Below are positions 46,389 to 55,819 of a stretch of 64,000 bases of DNA, in pieces. The DNA lies in the NCBI GenBank assembly GCA_965198495.1, contig CBDAPL010000001.1:248001-312000 (forward strand). The letters run 5' to 3'. The position numbers and the translations under genes are program-made. Every line of letters begins with the position of its first letter. Position 1 is the stretch's first letter. Under the pieces are notes generated by a model. It did not search any database, was not told the origin of the DNA, and saw only the letters and a list, made by a program, of their open reading frames with translations. The stretch is from RH-AL1 sp965198495 (lineage in GTDB: Bacteria; Pseudomonadota; Alphaproteobacteria; Rhizobiales; Beijerinckiaceae).

Positions 46389-47248
46389 CGCCGGACAGCC
46401 TTGGCGCCGAACAGGCCCTGGCTTCGCACCAGGAGCAGCACGAGGATGACGACGAAGCTCACGGCCTGCCGGTAGGTCGTCGGCACGACAAGGGTGGCGA
46501 CCTCTTCCGTAACGCCGATCGCGAGCGCCCCGACGACGGCGCCGACTGGGCTGCCGAGCCCCCCGAGGATCGCCGCGGCGAAGACGGAGATTGCGTAGCT
46601 CGCGCCGACGAGCGGATCGACCGCGCGGTCCAGCGCCGCGAGGACGCCGGCAAGACCCGTGATCGCGCCGACGAGGCCCCATGCGACACGCACGATCGTC
46701 TCCCGCTCTATGCCGCGCGCGGCGGCGAGCATGGGATTGTCGGCAACCGCACGCATGGCTCGACCAAGCCGCGTCCGGTTCAAGATGAAGTAGACCGCGA
46801 CGAGCAGGCCGAGGACGACGAAGGCTGTCACGATCTGCTCGTGCGTGATCCGCAGGGCGTGCCAGCGCAGGGGTCGCTCCACCTCCACGTCGAGGCTGCG
46901 CGACGCGTTGCCGAAGCAAAACCGGCAGACGTTCTCAAGCAAAAGACCGACGCCCAGCGAGGCGACCATGAGCGTGACGGAATTGCCATCCCGCATCCGC
47001 CCGAACACCAGGAGGTCGCACAGCACGCTAACGAGGCCCGTGAAGACGGCCGCGAATAGGGCCGCGACCGCGACCGGGAGACCGAGTCCGGTGTTCGCAA
47101 ACCAGCCGGCATAGGCTCCGAGGGTCAAGGTGCTCCCCGCCGCGAAGTTGGGAAACCGGAGGACGCCAAACGTCAGGCTAACGGCCATGGAGGGAAGCGC
47201 TAGCAGCAGGCCGCTCACGAGCCCGTTTAGGACGATCTGCCCGATCAT
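46385..47248 (-). CDS. LivH-type ABC permease
   Basis: A 287-residue membrane protein with typical LivH segments: LALPSMAVSLTFGVLRFPNFAAGSTLTLGAY, RAMRAVADNPMLAAARGI, LAALDRAVDPLVGASYAISVFAAAILGGLGSPVGA. The reading frame is complete. It overlaps both neighbours by a few bases (livF remnant and LivM-type gene), showing an original operon. No LivG ATPase gene is present, and the neighbouring ATPase is truncated, so this importer is probably inactive. Confidence 0.85.
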   Translation of the reverse strand: MIGQIVLNGLVSGLLLALPSMAVSLTFGVLRFPNFAAGSTLTLGAYAGWFANTGLGLPVAVAALFAAVFTGLVSVLCDLLVFGRMRDGNSVTLMVASLGVGLLLENVCRFCFGNASRSLDVEVERPLRWHALRITHEQIVTAFVVLGLLVAVYFILNRTRLGRAMRAVADNPMLAAARGIERETIVRVAWGLVGAITGLAGVLAALDRAVDPLVGASYAISVFAAAILGGLGSPVGAVVGALAIGVTEEVATLVVPTTYRQAVSFVVILVLLLVRSQGLFGAKAVRR

Positions 47249-47635
47249 GCCGCAACTCCGAAGAATAGGTCGGCGAGATCGTTGGGGTGGATCGATGCGG
47301 CTGGAGCCAGGACGCGCGTTTAGCCCGCGACCAGGACGAGAACTTCGTCGGCGATGCGCAGGGCCGCCCGAACGTTCTGCTCGACGAGCACGATCGTGGT
47401 CCCGGCGGTGCGGACGCGGAGAATGGCGTCCATGGTCTCCGCAACGAACCGCGGCGAGAGCCCGGCCGACGGCTCATCAAGCAGGAGCACTTCGGGATTG
47501 GCCAGAAGGGCGCAAGCAAATGCCAACATCTGCCGCTGTCCGCCGGAGAGATCGCCGGCGAGCGTGCGCAAGCGCGCCGCAAGATCCGAAAACAGCGCGA
47601 GGACGCGCTCCCATTGCGGAATCTGTGTACTTTGC
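47245..47635 (-). pseudogene. LivF-type ATPase, 5'-truncated and with in-frame stop
   Basis: Homology starts abruptly near 47,635 (PQWERVLALFSDLAARLRTLAGDLSGGQRQMLAFACALLANPEVLLLDEPSAGLSPR, shown here by its ABC signature LSGGQRQ and Walker B VLLLDEPSAGLSPR). The N-terminal half with Walker A is missing. A TAA at 47320-47322 interrupts the frame before the last residues (SIHPNDLADLFFGVAA), whose stop overlaps the LivH start. The truncation point coincides with the left border of the lower-GC island. Confidence 0.8.
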
Positions 47636-47984
47636 CCTTTTTAGTACGGAGTCTAGAAGCTGAATAGTCTTAGGGGTTTACATCCTCTGGCGATCGTGAG
47701 GGACACGTTCAGTGGACCACGCTTGAACTACCAGTATGTTCACGTATTCTGAAGTTTGAGAATCGACAGCTTCCGTCGACGCGCTGACGCTCTCCGCTAG
47801 CTGACGCCGCACGTCGACGAAAAAGCGGCGGGTGCTTGGATGGCCGCAATCCCGCTTTGAAGCCGGGTCGGCTCATTGCCTTCGATGCGGAAGCCTCTCC
47901 AACCGCAATATCATCTTGCTGCAATCGAGATCGATCTGGTACGCCTATCGAACAATGGTGCGCTGAATGGGTACTTTGATGGGA
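47636..47984. other. Left flank of the Rieske island, no gene seen
   Basis: About 350 bases, richer in A+T than the livF remnant. It holds ATCGAACA at 47947-47954, a half-site identical to one arm of the palindrome at 50313-50330, 31 bases before the ferredoxin start. No open frame here has protein-like composition. Confidence 0.4.
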
Positions 47985-48302
47985 ATGGTTCATTTTAGGC
48001 TGATTGACGGTCAGGTACGTGACGTTGAGGTGACTGATGGCACGAGCATCATGTTAGCCGCCATACGCAACAACGTGAAAGGCGTCGAGGCCGAGTGCGG
48101 TGGCTCGCTCGATTGCGCGACTTGTCACGTCTATGTCAAAATGGAAGACATCGGGCGTCTCACGCCTCCGTCCGAAACGGAAGTGGATATGTTGAGCGCT
48201 GTTGCTGCGGAACGCCGGCCAAACAGTCGATTGAGCTGTCAGCTTGTCATGTCGCCGGCCCTTCACAATATCGAAGTCCAAGTTCCGGACAAGCAACTTT
48301 GA
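47985..48302 (+). CDS. 2Fe-2S ferredoxin (plant/adrenodoxin type)
   Basis: A 105-residue electron carrier when started at ATG 47985 (MVHFRLIDG); an upstream ATG at 47967 would add six residues. The cluster ligands are Cys38, Cys44 and Cys47 (ECGGSLDCATCH) and Cys85 (LSCQLV). This class of ferredoxin shuttles electrons to P450 or Rieske oxygenases. The following gene is a ferredoxin reductase whose start overlaps this stop, so the two are co-translated. Confidence 0.93.
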   Translation: MVHFRLIDGQVRDVEVTDGTSIMLAAIRNNVKGVEAECGGSLDCATCHVYVKMEDIGRLTPPSETEVDMLSAVAAERRPNSRLSCQLVMSPALHNIEVQVPDKQL

Positions 48303-49528
48303 CCGGCTTCGTATCGCCTGGCCTCATGGTGGTCGGGGCATCCTACGCGGGCTTGGGCGTGGCAGCATCCGTCCGTGATCTTGGCTACGGTCGCGCGATC
48401 ACCTTGATATCGGATGAGAAGCACGCCCCATATCACCGGCCGCCTTTGTCGAAGGGGATTTTGTCCTCCAAGACCTCGGTGGATGAGCTTGTACTCAGAG
48501 GCGCTGATTTCTACGCTGAGAACGGCATCGACCTTCGCTTGGGCAAGCGTGTGACGCGCATCGACAGAGATGCCGGCTGCGTGGAGTTCTCTGACAACGA
48601 GACCCTGGCCTACGATCAACTTGTCCTTGCCTGCGGAGCGCGTGCCAGGCGGTTGGAGCATGTGCCAGAGAACATGAGGGGCGTTCTTTATCTGCGGGAT
48701 CTCGACGACGCTATGACGCTCAAAGAGCGTCTCGCGTCGGCGAAGAAGGTGGTCATCGTCGGTGGTGGCTTCATTGGTCTTGAGGTCGCCTCGGCGGCGA
48801 GCGTGTCGGGGAAGGCGGTGACGATCCTTGAGGCTGGATCGAGACTGCTGGAGAGAGCAGTCGCACCTGCGATCTCGACGTTCCTCCTTCAAAAGCATCG
48901 CGCGCATGGTGTCTCGGTCAGGCTCGGCACGAAGGTGGCTGGGCTGCGCGGCGAAGGCGGCGAGGTCGCGGGGGTCGTAACGAACGATGGCGTGAACCTC
49001 GAGTGCGACCTTCTGGTCGCCGGCATCGGCGCGGTCCCCAACACCGAATTAGCGGCAGCTGCGGGACTGGATGTCGCCGACGGCATCGTGGTCGACGAGT
49101 TCGGAAGGACAAGCGACCCAAGGGTGTTCGCGGTCGGCGATTGTTGTCGGCATTACAACGGCTTCCTTAAACGACACTTACGTATCGAGTCGGTTCAGAA
49201 TGCGACGGATCAGGCTCGATGCGTCGCCTCGACGATCGCGGGGAAGGAGGAACCCCACTTCGCGGTCCCACGTTTTTGGTCCAACCAGTACGATCTGAAA
49301 CTTCAGATCGTCGGCATCCCATCCCGTCGCGACTTGGACGTCGTCCGCGGAGATCCGGCATCTGAACGCTTCTCGATATTCTCGTTCGACGCGGACCGCT
49401 TGACGGCCGTCGACAGCATCAGCCGATCCACCGACCACGTTTGTGGTCGACTTCTCATCCAGGCCAACCGGCATCCGACACCCGCCCAGGTCGAAGATTT
49501 GACGTTCGATCTAAGGAGTCTTCTCTAA
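48299..49528 (+). CDS. NAD(P)H-dependent FAD ferredoxin reductase
   Basis: A 409-residue flavoprotein, starting at TTG 48299 (overlapping the ferredoxin stop) or at ATG 48326. FAD-binding motif VVGASYAGLGVA, second Rossmann motif VVIVGGGFIGLEVA for NAD(P)H, and RVFAVGDCC near the C-terminus. It belongs to the BphA4/rubredoxin-reductase-like family that reduces ferredoxins of ring-hydroxylating oxygenases. With the ferredoxin and the Rieske protein encoded 2 kb on, it completes a three-component oxygenase. Confidence 0.93.
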   Translation: MTGFVSPGLMVVGASYAGLGVAASVRDLGYGRAITLISDEKHAPYHRPPLSKGILSSKTSVDELVLRGADFYAENGIDLRLGKRVTRIDRDAGCVEFSDNETLAYDQLVLACGARARRLEHVPENMRGVLYLRDLDDAMTLKERLASAKKVVIVGGGFIGLEVASAASVSGKAVTILEAGSRLLERAVAPAISTFLLQKHRAHGVSVRLGTKVAGLRGEGGEVAGVVTNDGVNLECDLLVAGIGAVPNTELAAAAGLDVADGIVVDEFGRTSDPRVFAVGDCCRHYNGFLKRHLRIESVQNATDQARCVASTIAGKEEPHFAVPRFWSNQYDLKLQIVGIPSRRDLDVVRGDPASERFSIFSFDADRLTAVDSISRSTDHVCGRLLIQANRHPTPAQVEDLTFDLRSLL

Positions 49529-49560
49529 GGCCTACTCTGAGCTGGTCGGCGAGAAATAAG

Positions 49561-49911
49561 ATGCCGCACATCATCGTCGAATACTCTTTGGACTGCATTG
49601 AACAGGCAGTCATACCCAGACTCATGTCGGACTTGCACGAAGCCGCTGTGGCGACTGGTGTTATGAGATCAGAAGACGTGAAAATCCGCCTTGTCACGTG
49701 CCGCGACTACCTCGTGGGCGGTAAAGCAACGAGCTTCTGCCATCTGACGGTCCGCTTGCTCGCGGGAAGGCAGTCGGACCAGAAGGAGCATTTGAGCAAT
49801 ACGCTGAGGAGTATCCTTGTGACGTCCCTTCCGGCGGTCGGCCACATCAGCGTCGAATGCCGTGACATGGATCCTGTGGCCTACAAGAAGAGGGTTCTCG
49901 ACGATGGGTGA
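49561..49911 (+). CDS. 5-carboxymethyl-2-hydroxymuconate isomerase (CHMI)-like protein
   Basis: A 116-residue member of the tautomerase superfamily. The start MPHIIVEYS places the catalytic proline right after the initiator Met. Further family features are LHEAAVATGVM and a histidine-bearing CHLTVRLLAGR. CHMI isomerises a ring-opened product in homoprotocatechuate meta-cleavage, but here no meta-cleavage dioxygenase is present, so it may isomerise another product of the pathway. It lies 32 bases after the reductase gene. Confidence 0.8.
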   Translation: MPHIIVEYSLDCIEQAVIPRLMSDLHEAAVATGVMRSEDVKIRLVTCRDYLVGGKATSFCHLTVRLLAGRQSDQKEHLSNTLRSILVTSLPAVGHISVECRDMDPVAYKKRVLDDG

Positions 49912-50379
49912 AGCTCGCCGCTATCGGTCGGGCTGACGCCGCTTCGAGAAATGATTGTCACTCGCGGCCGTCCCGGCGCGAGAAGCAAAAGCGTCTCCTC
50001 GGAAGAGCGATCGCGTAAACGCCGCTTGTCCTACCTCTTTGTATTCTCGCCAACCACTACCAAGGTCGCGCGTGAGAAGACCCGCCGGCCATCTTACAGG
50101 CGTCGAGAAAACGGTCGATATAAACGACATGAATGATATCGTTCGTAGGCAGCTTTACGTCAACGACGCTATAGAGACGTCCATAGATGAACATCATCAA
50201 GACAGTACTGCAACGTCGGGCTTGCATGACCGTCTCCCTTGCATGGCGGCTCGGCATGCTCAGGATCGGGTTGGCGGCCACGATCGAAACCTTGGGCTCA
50301 ATCTTGACATTGATCGAACATATGTTCGATAAACGACCGCCCTTCGTCTTTCTCCCTCAGCCTGGGACTAGCCTGCCTA
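49912..50379. other. Intergenic region before the Rieske oxygenase
   Basis: 468 bases without a supported gene. The last 80 bases contain the promoter and palindrome described separately; the first part (49,920-50,300) has no recognisable structure. Confidence 0.45.
50304..50333 (+). promoter_or_regulatory. Promoter with 18-bp perfect palindrome
   Basis: -35 TTGACA at 50304-50309, 18-base spacer, -10-like GATAAA at 50328-50333. The palindrome ATCGAACATATGTTCGAT (50313-50330) fills the spacer and touches the -10 box, the position of a repressor site. It lies 50 bases before the Rieske oxygenase start. GntR- or IclR-type regulators bind sites of this kind, but none is encoded nearby. Confidence 0.65.
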
Positions 50380-51741
50380 ATGATGAGCCAAGAGCAAAAC
50401 GACCTTATTACCAAAGTGGGGCCAGCGACTCCATGCGGCAATCTCATGCGCATGTATTGGCAACCGGCGGCGTTGGTAGACGAATTGACCGGCTCCCGCC
50501 CGATGACGAAGGTACGGCTGCTCAATCAGGATTTCGTCTTATTCAAGGACGAGAGCGGGCGATACGGCATGTTGGACAAGGATTGTTCCCATCGAGGCGC
50601 AGACCTGTCCTTCGGACGGCTTGAGGACGGCGGCCTACGTTGCGCCTTCCATGGCTGGCTCTTCGATACGGATGGCAACTGCCTGGAAACCCCTGCCGAG
50701 CCGGCAGGTAGTCGCCTTTGCACGAAGATCAAGCAGCGCGCCTACCCTCTGGTGGAGCGTAATGGCATCCTCTGGTGCTACCTCGGCGAAGGTGAACCGC
50801 CAGCCTTCCCGGATATCGACTGCTTCGTCGCCCCGTCCGAGTACACGTTCGCATTCAAGGGATTGATCGAGTGCAACTGGCTCCAGGCGATGGAAGTCGG
50901 CATCGATCCCGCGCACGCGTCGTTCCTTCACCGCTTCTTCGAGGATGAAGACGTAACGACCTCTTATGGGAAGCAGTTCCGCGGCGCCTCTGCGGGAAGT
51001 GATCTTCCTATGACGAAGATCCTTCGCGAATATGACCGACCCATCATCAACGTGGAGCGGACCGAATTCGGGATGCGGTTGATAGCTCTGCGCGAAATCG
51101 ACGATCAGCGGACCCACGTGCGTGTCACGAACCAACTATTTCCGCATGGTTTCGTCATTCCCATGGATCGGGAAATGACCATCACGCAGTGGCACGTGCC
51201 GGTCAACGATACATCGTGTTACTGGTACGCAATCTTCACGAGTTATACGAAGCCGGTCGACAAGGTTAAGATGCGAGAGCAGCGTCTCAAGCTGTATCAG
51301 CTGCCGGAATACCAATCGCGACGCAATAAAGCCAACGACTATGGCTTCGATCCCACCGAGCAGGCGTCTGAGACTTACACTGGGATGGGGCTAGACATCA
51401 ACGTCCATGACCAATGGGCCGTCGAATCCATGGGTCCGATCCAGGACAGGACCCGCGAGCACCTCGGCCAATCAGATAAGGGCATTGTGCTTTACCGCCG
51501 GATTTTACGCGAGCAGATGGAAAAGGTGGCGAACGGCGATAAGGCTTTGCTGGTTATCGACGACAAGCTCGCCAAAAGCATCCAAGGACCCGCTACGATG
51601 GACGGCATAGGCCCGACACGCGGCTGGGAGACCTATTGGATGGAGGTTGATGTCCGTAGGCGCCGAGGAGCGCCCTGGGCCGCCGCTGTTCCCACGGAAG
51701 ACGCGAAGATGGCCAAGCTTCTGGGTGTCGCCGCTGAGTAG
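50380..51741 (+). CDS. Rieske non-heme iron oxygenase, alpha subunit (phthalate-dioxygenase-like)
   Basis: A 453-residue oxygenase. The Rieske cluster ligands are Cys69, His71 (CSHRG), Cys88 and His91 (CAFHGW). The mononuclear iron site is D176-P-A-H179-x4-H184 within GIDPAHASFLH, preceded by NWLQAMEV. This is the phthalate 4,5-dioxygenase/OMO group that works without a beta subunit, so it could act as an alpha3 trimer fed by the ferredoxin and reductase upstream. Substrate is unknown; the glutamine-synthetase-like gene after it suggests an amine or an amine-derived glutamyl conjugate. Confidence 0.92.
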   Translation: MMSQEQNDLITKVGPATPCGNLMRMYWQPAALVDELTGSRPMTKVRLLNQDFVLFKDESGRYGMLDKDCSHRGADLSFGRLEDGGLRCAFHGWLFDTDGNCLETPAEPAGSRLCTKIKQRAYPLVERNGILWCYLGEGEPPAFPDIDCFVAPSEYTFAFKGLIECNWLQAMEVGIDPAHASFLHRFFEDEDVTTSYGKQFRGASAGSDLPMTKILREYDRPIINVERTEFGMRLIALREIDDQRTHVRVTNQLFPHGFVIPMDREMTITQWHVPVNDTSCYWYAIFTSYTKPVDKVKMREQRLKLYQLPEYQSRRNKANDYGFDPTEQASETYTGMGLDINVHDQWAVESMGPIQDRTREHLGQSDKGIVLYRRILREQMEKVANGDKALLVIDDKLAKSIQGPATMDGIGPTRGWETYWMEVDVRRRRGAPWAAAVPTEDAKMAKLLGVAAE

Positions 51742-51772
51742 GACAACTATAGACGCTGTTTAGGAAGCGCAC

Positions 51773-53209
51773 GTGACGTTTGTAGAAGCAAACCAGCTGT
51801 GGTCCAAGGATCAGCTTGACGCAGCTGAACGCGTGAGATCATCGGTCGAACGGGGAGACATCGAAGTCATTCGTTTCGCCTTCCCTGACCAGCACGGCAT
51901 CTTGCGCGGCAAGACCCTCGTGGCCAGCGAAGCCCTCGGCTGCTTGGAGGATGGCTGCTCTATAACCTCGACTTTGCTCGCCAAGGATACATCGCACCGC
52001 ACCGTGTTCCCAGTATTCTCGCCAGGCGGCGGGCTCGGAATACCCGAGCTGCAGGGTGGGGCCGATTTGATGATGGTCCCGGATCCAACCACGTTCAAGC
52101 TCTTGCCCTGGGCGGCGAAGACCGGTTGGTTGCTTTGCGACTTGTATCTGCCGAACGGTCAGCCGGTTCCTTTCGCCAGCCGCAACATCATGCGGACGGC
52201 CCTCCGAAAGCTTCAGGCGCAGGGTTACGACTTCATAGCCGGCCTGGAGGTCGAGTGCCACATCTTCCGGCTCGAAGACAGGAAGATGCAACTCGCCGAT
52301 TCGGGCCAGCCCGGCGAGCCTCCGCAAGTAAGCTTGCTATCGCACGGCTACCAGTATTTGACCGAGCAAAGATACGACGAGATGGAGCCCATCTTCGAGA
52401 TCATTCGTCGGCATTTACTCGCTCTGGAGATGCCGCTGCATTCCATAGAGATCGAGTATGGTCCAAGTCAATTCGAGTTCACTTTCCGTCCGCTGGAAGG
52501 ATTGAACGCAGCGGATCTTATGGTCCTGTTCAGGGCATCGCTGAAGCAAATCTGCGCGCGTCACGGGTACCATGTAACGTTCATGTGCCGACCGCGCATC
52601 CCGAACGTCATGTCATCGGGATGGCATCTACACCAATCTATTGTGTCAAGACCATCGGGGAAAAACGCCTTTTCTTCGGATGCGAGCGATGCTGTTCTCT
52701 CGACCTTCGGCAAACATTATCTCGCCGGGCTTCTCTGCCACGCACGTGCGTTCGCTGTGTTCACCACACCCACTCTGAACGGATACAAACGCTATCGTCC
52801 CTACTCTCTCGCTCCCGATCGGGCTAGCTGGGGATGCGACAATAGGGGCGCCATGTTGAGGGTGTTAGGTAAACCCGGAAGCCCCGCGACGCGGATCGAG
52901 AACCGTGTGGGCGAACCCGCTGCCAATCCCTACCTCTACATGGCTTCGCAAATCTACGCCGGTCTGGATGGTGTGGAGCGCGGCCTTGAACCGTGCCCGT
53001 CGTCGGACACGCCTTACGAGACCACAGCTGACATGCTTCCACGATCTCTTCTCGAAGCCGTCATCGAGTTGGAGCGGGACGAGTTTGCGAGAAGAAGCTT
53101 CTCCGAAGATTTCATCGATTACTATACGTTCATAAAGAAGGCAGAGATTTCAAGATTTCAGATGGAAGTCACAGAATGGGAACATAAAGAGTATTTCAAC
53201 ACCTTCTAA
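51773..53209 (+). CDS. Glutamine-synthetase-like gamma-glutamyl ligase
   Basis: A 478-residue GS-family enzyme from a GTG at 51773. It has the beta-grasp N-domain and a catalytic domain with metal-site glutamates E159/E161 (GLEVECHIF) and E226/E228 (IEIEYGPSQFEF), the ATP-site SGWHLHQS, NGYKRYRP, and the C-terminal RIENRVGEPAANPYLYMA. The EHR of true glutamine synthetase is ENR here, and the ammonia-site loop differs, as in glutamyl-amine ligases (aniline AtdA1, isopropylamine IpuC, PuuA types). It probably links glutamate to an amine or other nucleophile used by the neighbouring oxygenase. Confidence 0.85.
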   Translation: MTFVEANQLWSKDQLDAAERVRSSVERGDIEVIRFAFPDQHGILRGKTLVASEALGCLEDGCSITSTLLAKDTSHRTVFPVFSPGGGLGIPELQGGADLMMVPDPTTFKLLPWAAKTGWLLCDLYLPNGQPVPFASRNIMRTALRKLQAQGYDFIAGLEVECHIFRLEDRKMQLADSGQPGEPPQVSLLSHGYQYLTEQRYDEMEPIFEIIRRHLLALEMPLHSIEIEYGPSQFEFTFRPLEGLNAADLMVLFRASLKQICARHGYHVTFMCRPRIPNVMSSGWHLHQSIVSRPSGKNAFSSDASDAVLSTFGKHYLAGLLCHARAFAVFTTPTLNGYKRYRPYSLAPDRASWGCDNRGAMLRVLGKPGSPATRIENRVGEPAANPYLYMASQIYAGLDGVERGLEPCPSSDTPYETTADMLPRSLLEAVIELERDEFARRSFSEDFIDYYTFIKKAEISRFQMEVTEWEHKEYFNTF

Positions 53210-53309
53210 CTGTCTGAATTCATCGACTCAATATTTGTGTGCAATAAAATCATGAAGTGCTCTGAGATCCTTGGTATGTCGGCAACAGACTTAAACCTCT
53301 GAGGAAAGT

Positions 53310-54053
53310 ATGGCAACGATCGTAGCTTTACATGGCGCTTGGCATTGGGGCACATGCTTCCAAAAAGTCGCCACGGAATTGCAGTTGAAGGGACATCAGG
53401 TATTCATGCCAGATCTTGCCACGCATGGATTCGATGTAACAAGCGCGAGCGACGTGGAAGACATGGCTCGTTACACTGCTTCTGCTCGGCGTATCATCGA
53501 AGAATCATCGGGAGAAATCGTCTTACTCGCTCACAGCATGGGTGGAGCCAGCGCCACATATCTGGCAGAGCAATACTCCGCAAAAATCAGATCGGTCATT
53601 TATTTAACGGCTTGGCTGACCCCCAATGGCAGATCGCCGAACGATTATATCATGTCGAAAGGATATCAAGAGAATAGTTCAGCTGCAGAAATCCTGCGGA
53701 TCCTTGTACCAGATCGGGATGGAGTCCGGCTGGAGCTTGGACGTGCCGATCTACTGAAAATCGCGTTCTATCACGATTGTAGTGACCATGACGTGGCCGT
53801 CGCAAGCAGAAATATAGTCCAGATCAGTCCTTATGCTCCTTTCATCACGCCCACGAAGACCACAGGCCACGCCTATGGCAGTGTCCGAAAAAGCTACATC
53901 GAGTGCCTTCAAGACCGTGCCATACCCATCGATATACAACGTCAAATGCAGTCCGACTTCGGTGAGATCGAGGTCGTGAGCATGGATACGAGCCATTCTC
54001 CCTTCCTTTCGGCACCGGCGGAGTTAGCCGATATTATTGCGACACTCATCTAA
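53310..54053 (+). CDS. Alpha/beta hydrolase (esterase/hydroxynitrile-lyase-like)
   Basis: A 247-residue hydrolase. The oxyanion region is LHGAWHWG, the nucleophile elbow AHSMGG has Ser76, and the catalytic histidine is in MDTSHSPFLSAP near the C-terminus. This salicylate-esterase/HNL-like subgroup cleaves small esters or amides. GC is lower than in flanking genes. It is the last gene of the island and ends exactly where the truncated pcaF begins. A role in removing a glutamyl or ester group from the pathway product is possible but not shown. Confidence 0.85.
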   Translation: MATIVALHGAWHWGTCFQKVATELQLKGHQVFMPDLATHGFDVTSASDVEDMARYTASARRIIEESSGEIVLLAHSMGGASATYLAEQYSAKIRSVIYLTAWLTPNGRSPNDYIMSKGYQENSSAAEILRILVPDRDGVRLELGRADLLKIAFYHDCSDHDVAVASRNIVQISPYAPFITPTKTTGHAYGSVRKSYIECLQDRAIPIDIQRQMQSDFGEIEVVSMDTSHSPFLSAPAELADIIATLI

Positions 54054-54055
54054 GC

Positions 54056-54613
<558 letters not shown>

Positions 54614-54617
<4 letters not shown>

Positions 54618-55819
54618 GTCTGTCCTCCCTCGTCGCGCTCCCGCAGGATCGCCTTGGCTTCCGCGAAGGCGGTATTGGCCGCCGGCACGCCCGCGTAGAT
54701 CGCGGTCTGCATCAGCGTTTCCTTCAACTCCTCGCGCGTGAAGCCGTCCTGCTCGAGACCCGACCGGACATGCAGTTTGAACTCCTCCCATCGGCCGAGC
54801 GCGGCGGTGATGGCGAGGACGAGGAGCCGGCGTGTGCGGTGATCGAGGCCCGGGCGACCCCAGATCTCGTTCCAGGCGATGCGCGTGATCATCGCCTGGT
54901 AGTCGGCGTCGAACGCTGTCCGGGCGGCGAGAGACCGGTCGACCCAAGCGTCACCGAGCACCGCGCGGCGCTGGCGCAGTCCGGCGGCGAACAGCGTGTC
55001 CCGCGCGGTCGCGACGCCTTCGCCATGACCATCGCCCTCGCCGGCGACAAGGAAGGCGCGGAGCGCGGCGACGAAGCGGTCGGGGACCTCCAGACACGCG
55101 AGATGGGCGGCATCGAGGATTGCGTGTTGCGCGCCTGGTATGCCCGCGACGATCGCGTCGCCGTGCCCCGCGTAAGGTGTGGAAACGTCGGCCCCGCCCG
55201 CGATGACGAGGCACGGCACGCGGATCGCGCCGAGGCGGTCCTTCAGCGCCATGTCGCGGATGGCGGCCGCGCATCGGGCGTAGCCGTTCGGGCTCATTGC
55301 CAGAAGACCAGTCCGTACGCTCCCGACGATCTCGGGATGGGCACCGCGAAAGCGCTCCGAGAAGAACCGCGCCAGCGTCGGCTCGGCGATCGCCGCCATT
55401 CCGCCATGACGGATCGCTTCGATCCGCGCCGCCCACGCGTCGCGGTCCATCTGCGCGGAGGTGCAGGCCGGCACGAGCGCGGTGACGCGCTCTGGGGCCA
55501 GCAAAGCCAACGTCATCGCGACCATGCCGCCGAGCGATACGCCGCAGATCGCCGCGCGCTGGATCTCCGCCGCGTCCATGACCGTGAGGACGTCGCGGGC
55601 CAGGACCTCGAGCGTGGCGTCCTCTGTGGATTCATCCGAAGCCCCGTGGCCTCGGCAATCGATGCGCAGCAGCCGGAAGTCTCGCAGCAATCCGGGAAGG
55701 GCGCGGTCCCAAAGCGTCATGTCCGTGCCAATGGAGTTGAGCAGGACGAGGACTTGCTTGTCGGTCTCCCCGTCGAGCCGCCAGTAGAGCCGCAGGCCGT
55801 CGTGGCGGGTGAACGGCAT
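54614..55819 (-). CDS. pcaL: Fused 3-oxoadipate enol-lactonase/4-carboxymuconolactone decarboxylase
   Basis: A 401-residue bifunctional enzyme. Residues 1-260 are the PcaD alpha/beta hydrolase (LLNSIGTDMTLWD, DCRGHGAS, nucleophile Ser95 in GVSLGGM). Residues 275-395 are the PcaC carboxymuconolactone decarboxylase (DADYQAMITRIAWNEIWGRPGLDHRTRRLLVLAITAALGRWEEFKLH). The fusion carries out two consecutive steps, from 4-carboxymuconolactone to 3-oxoadipate. It shares a base with the end of pcaB. The reading frame is complete. Confidence 0.92.

Noticed and set aside
47709..47993. Minus-strand frame of 94 codons before the ferredoxin
   Set aside because: Composition is not protein-like and it runs antisense through the ferredoxin start; no motif or ribosome site.
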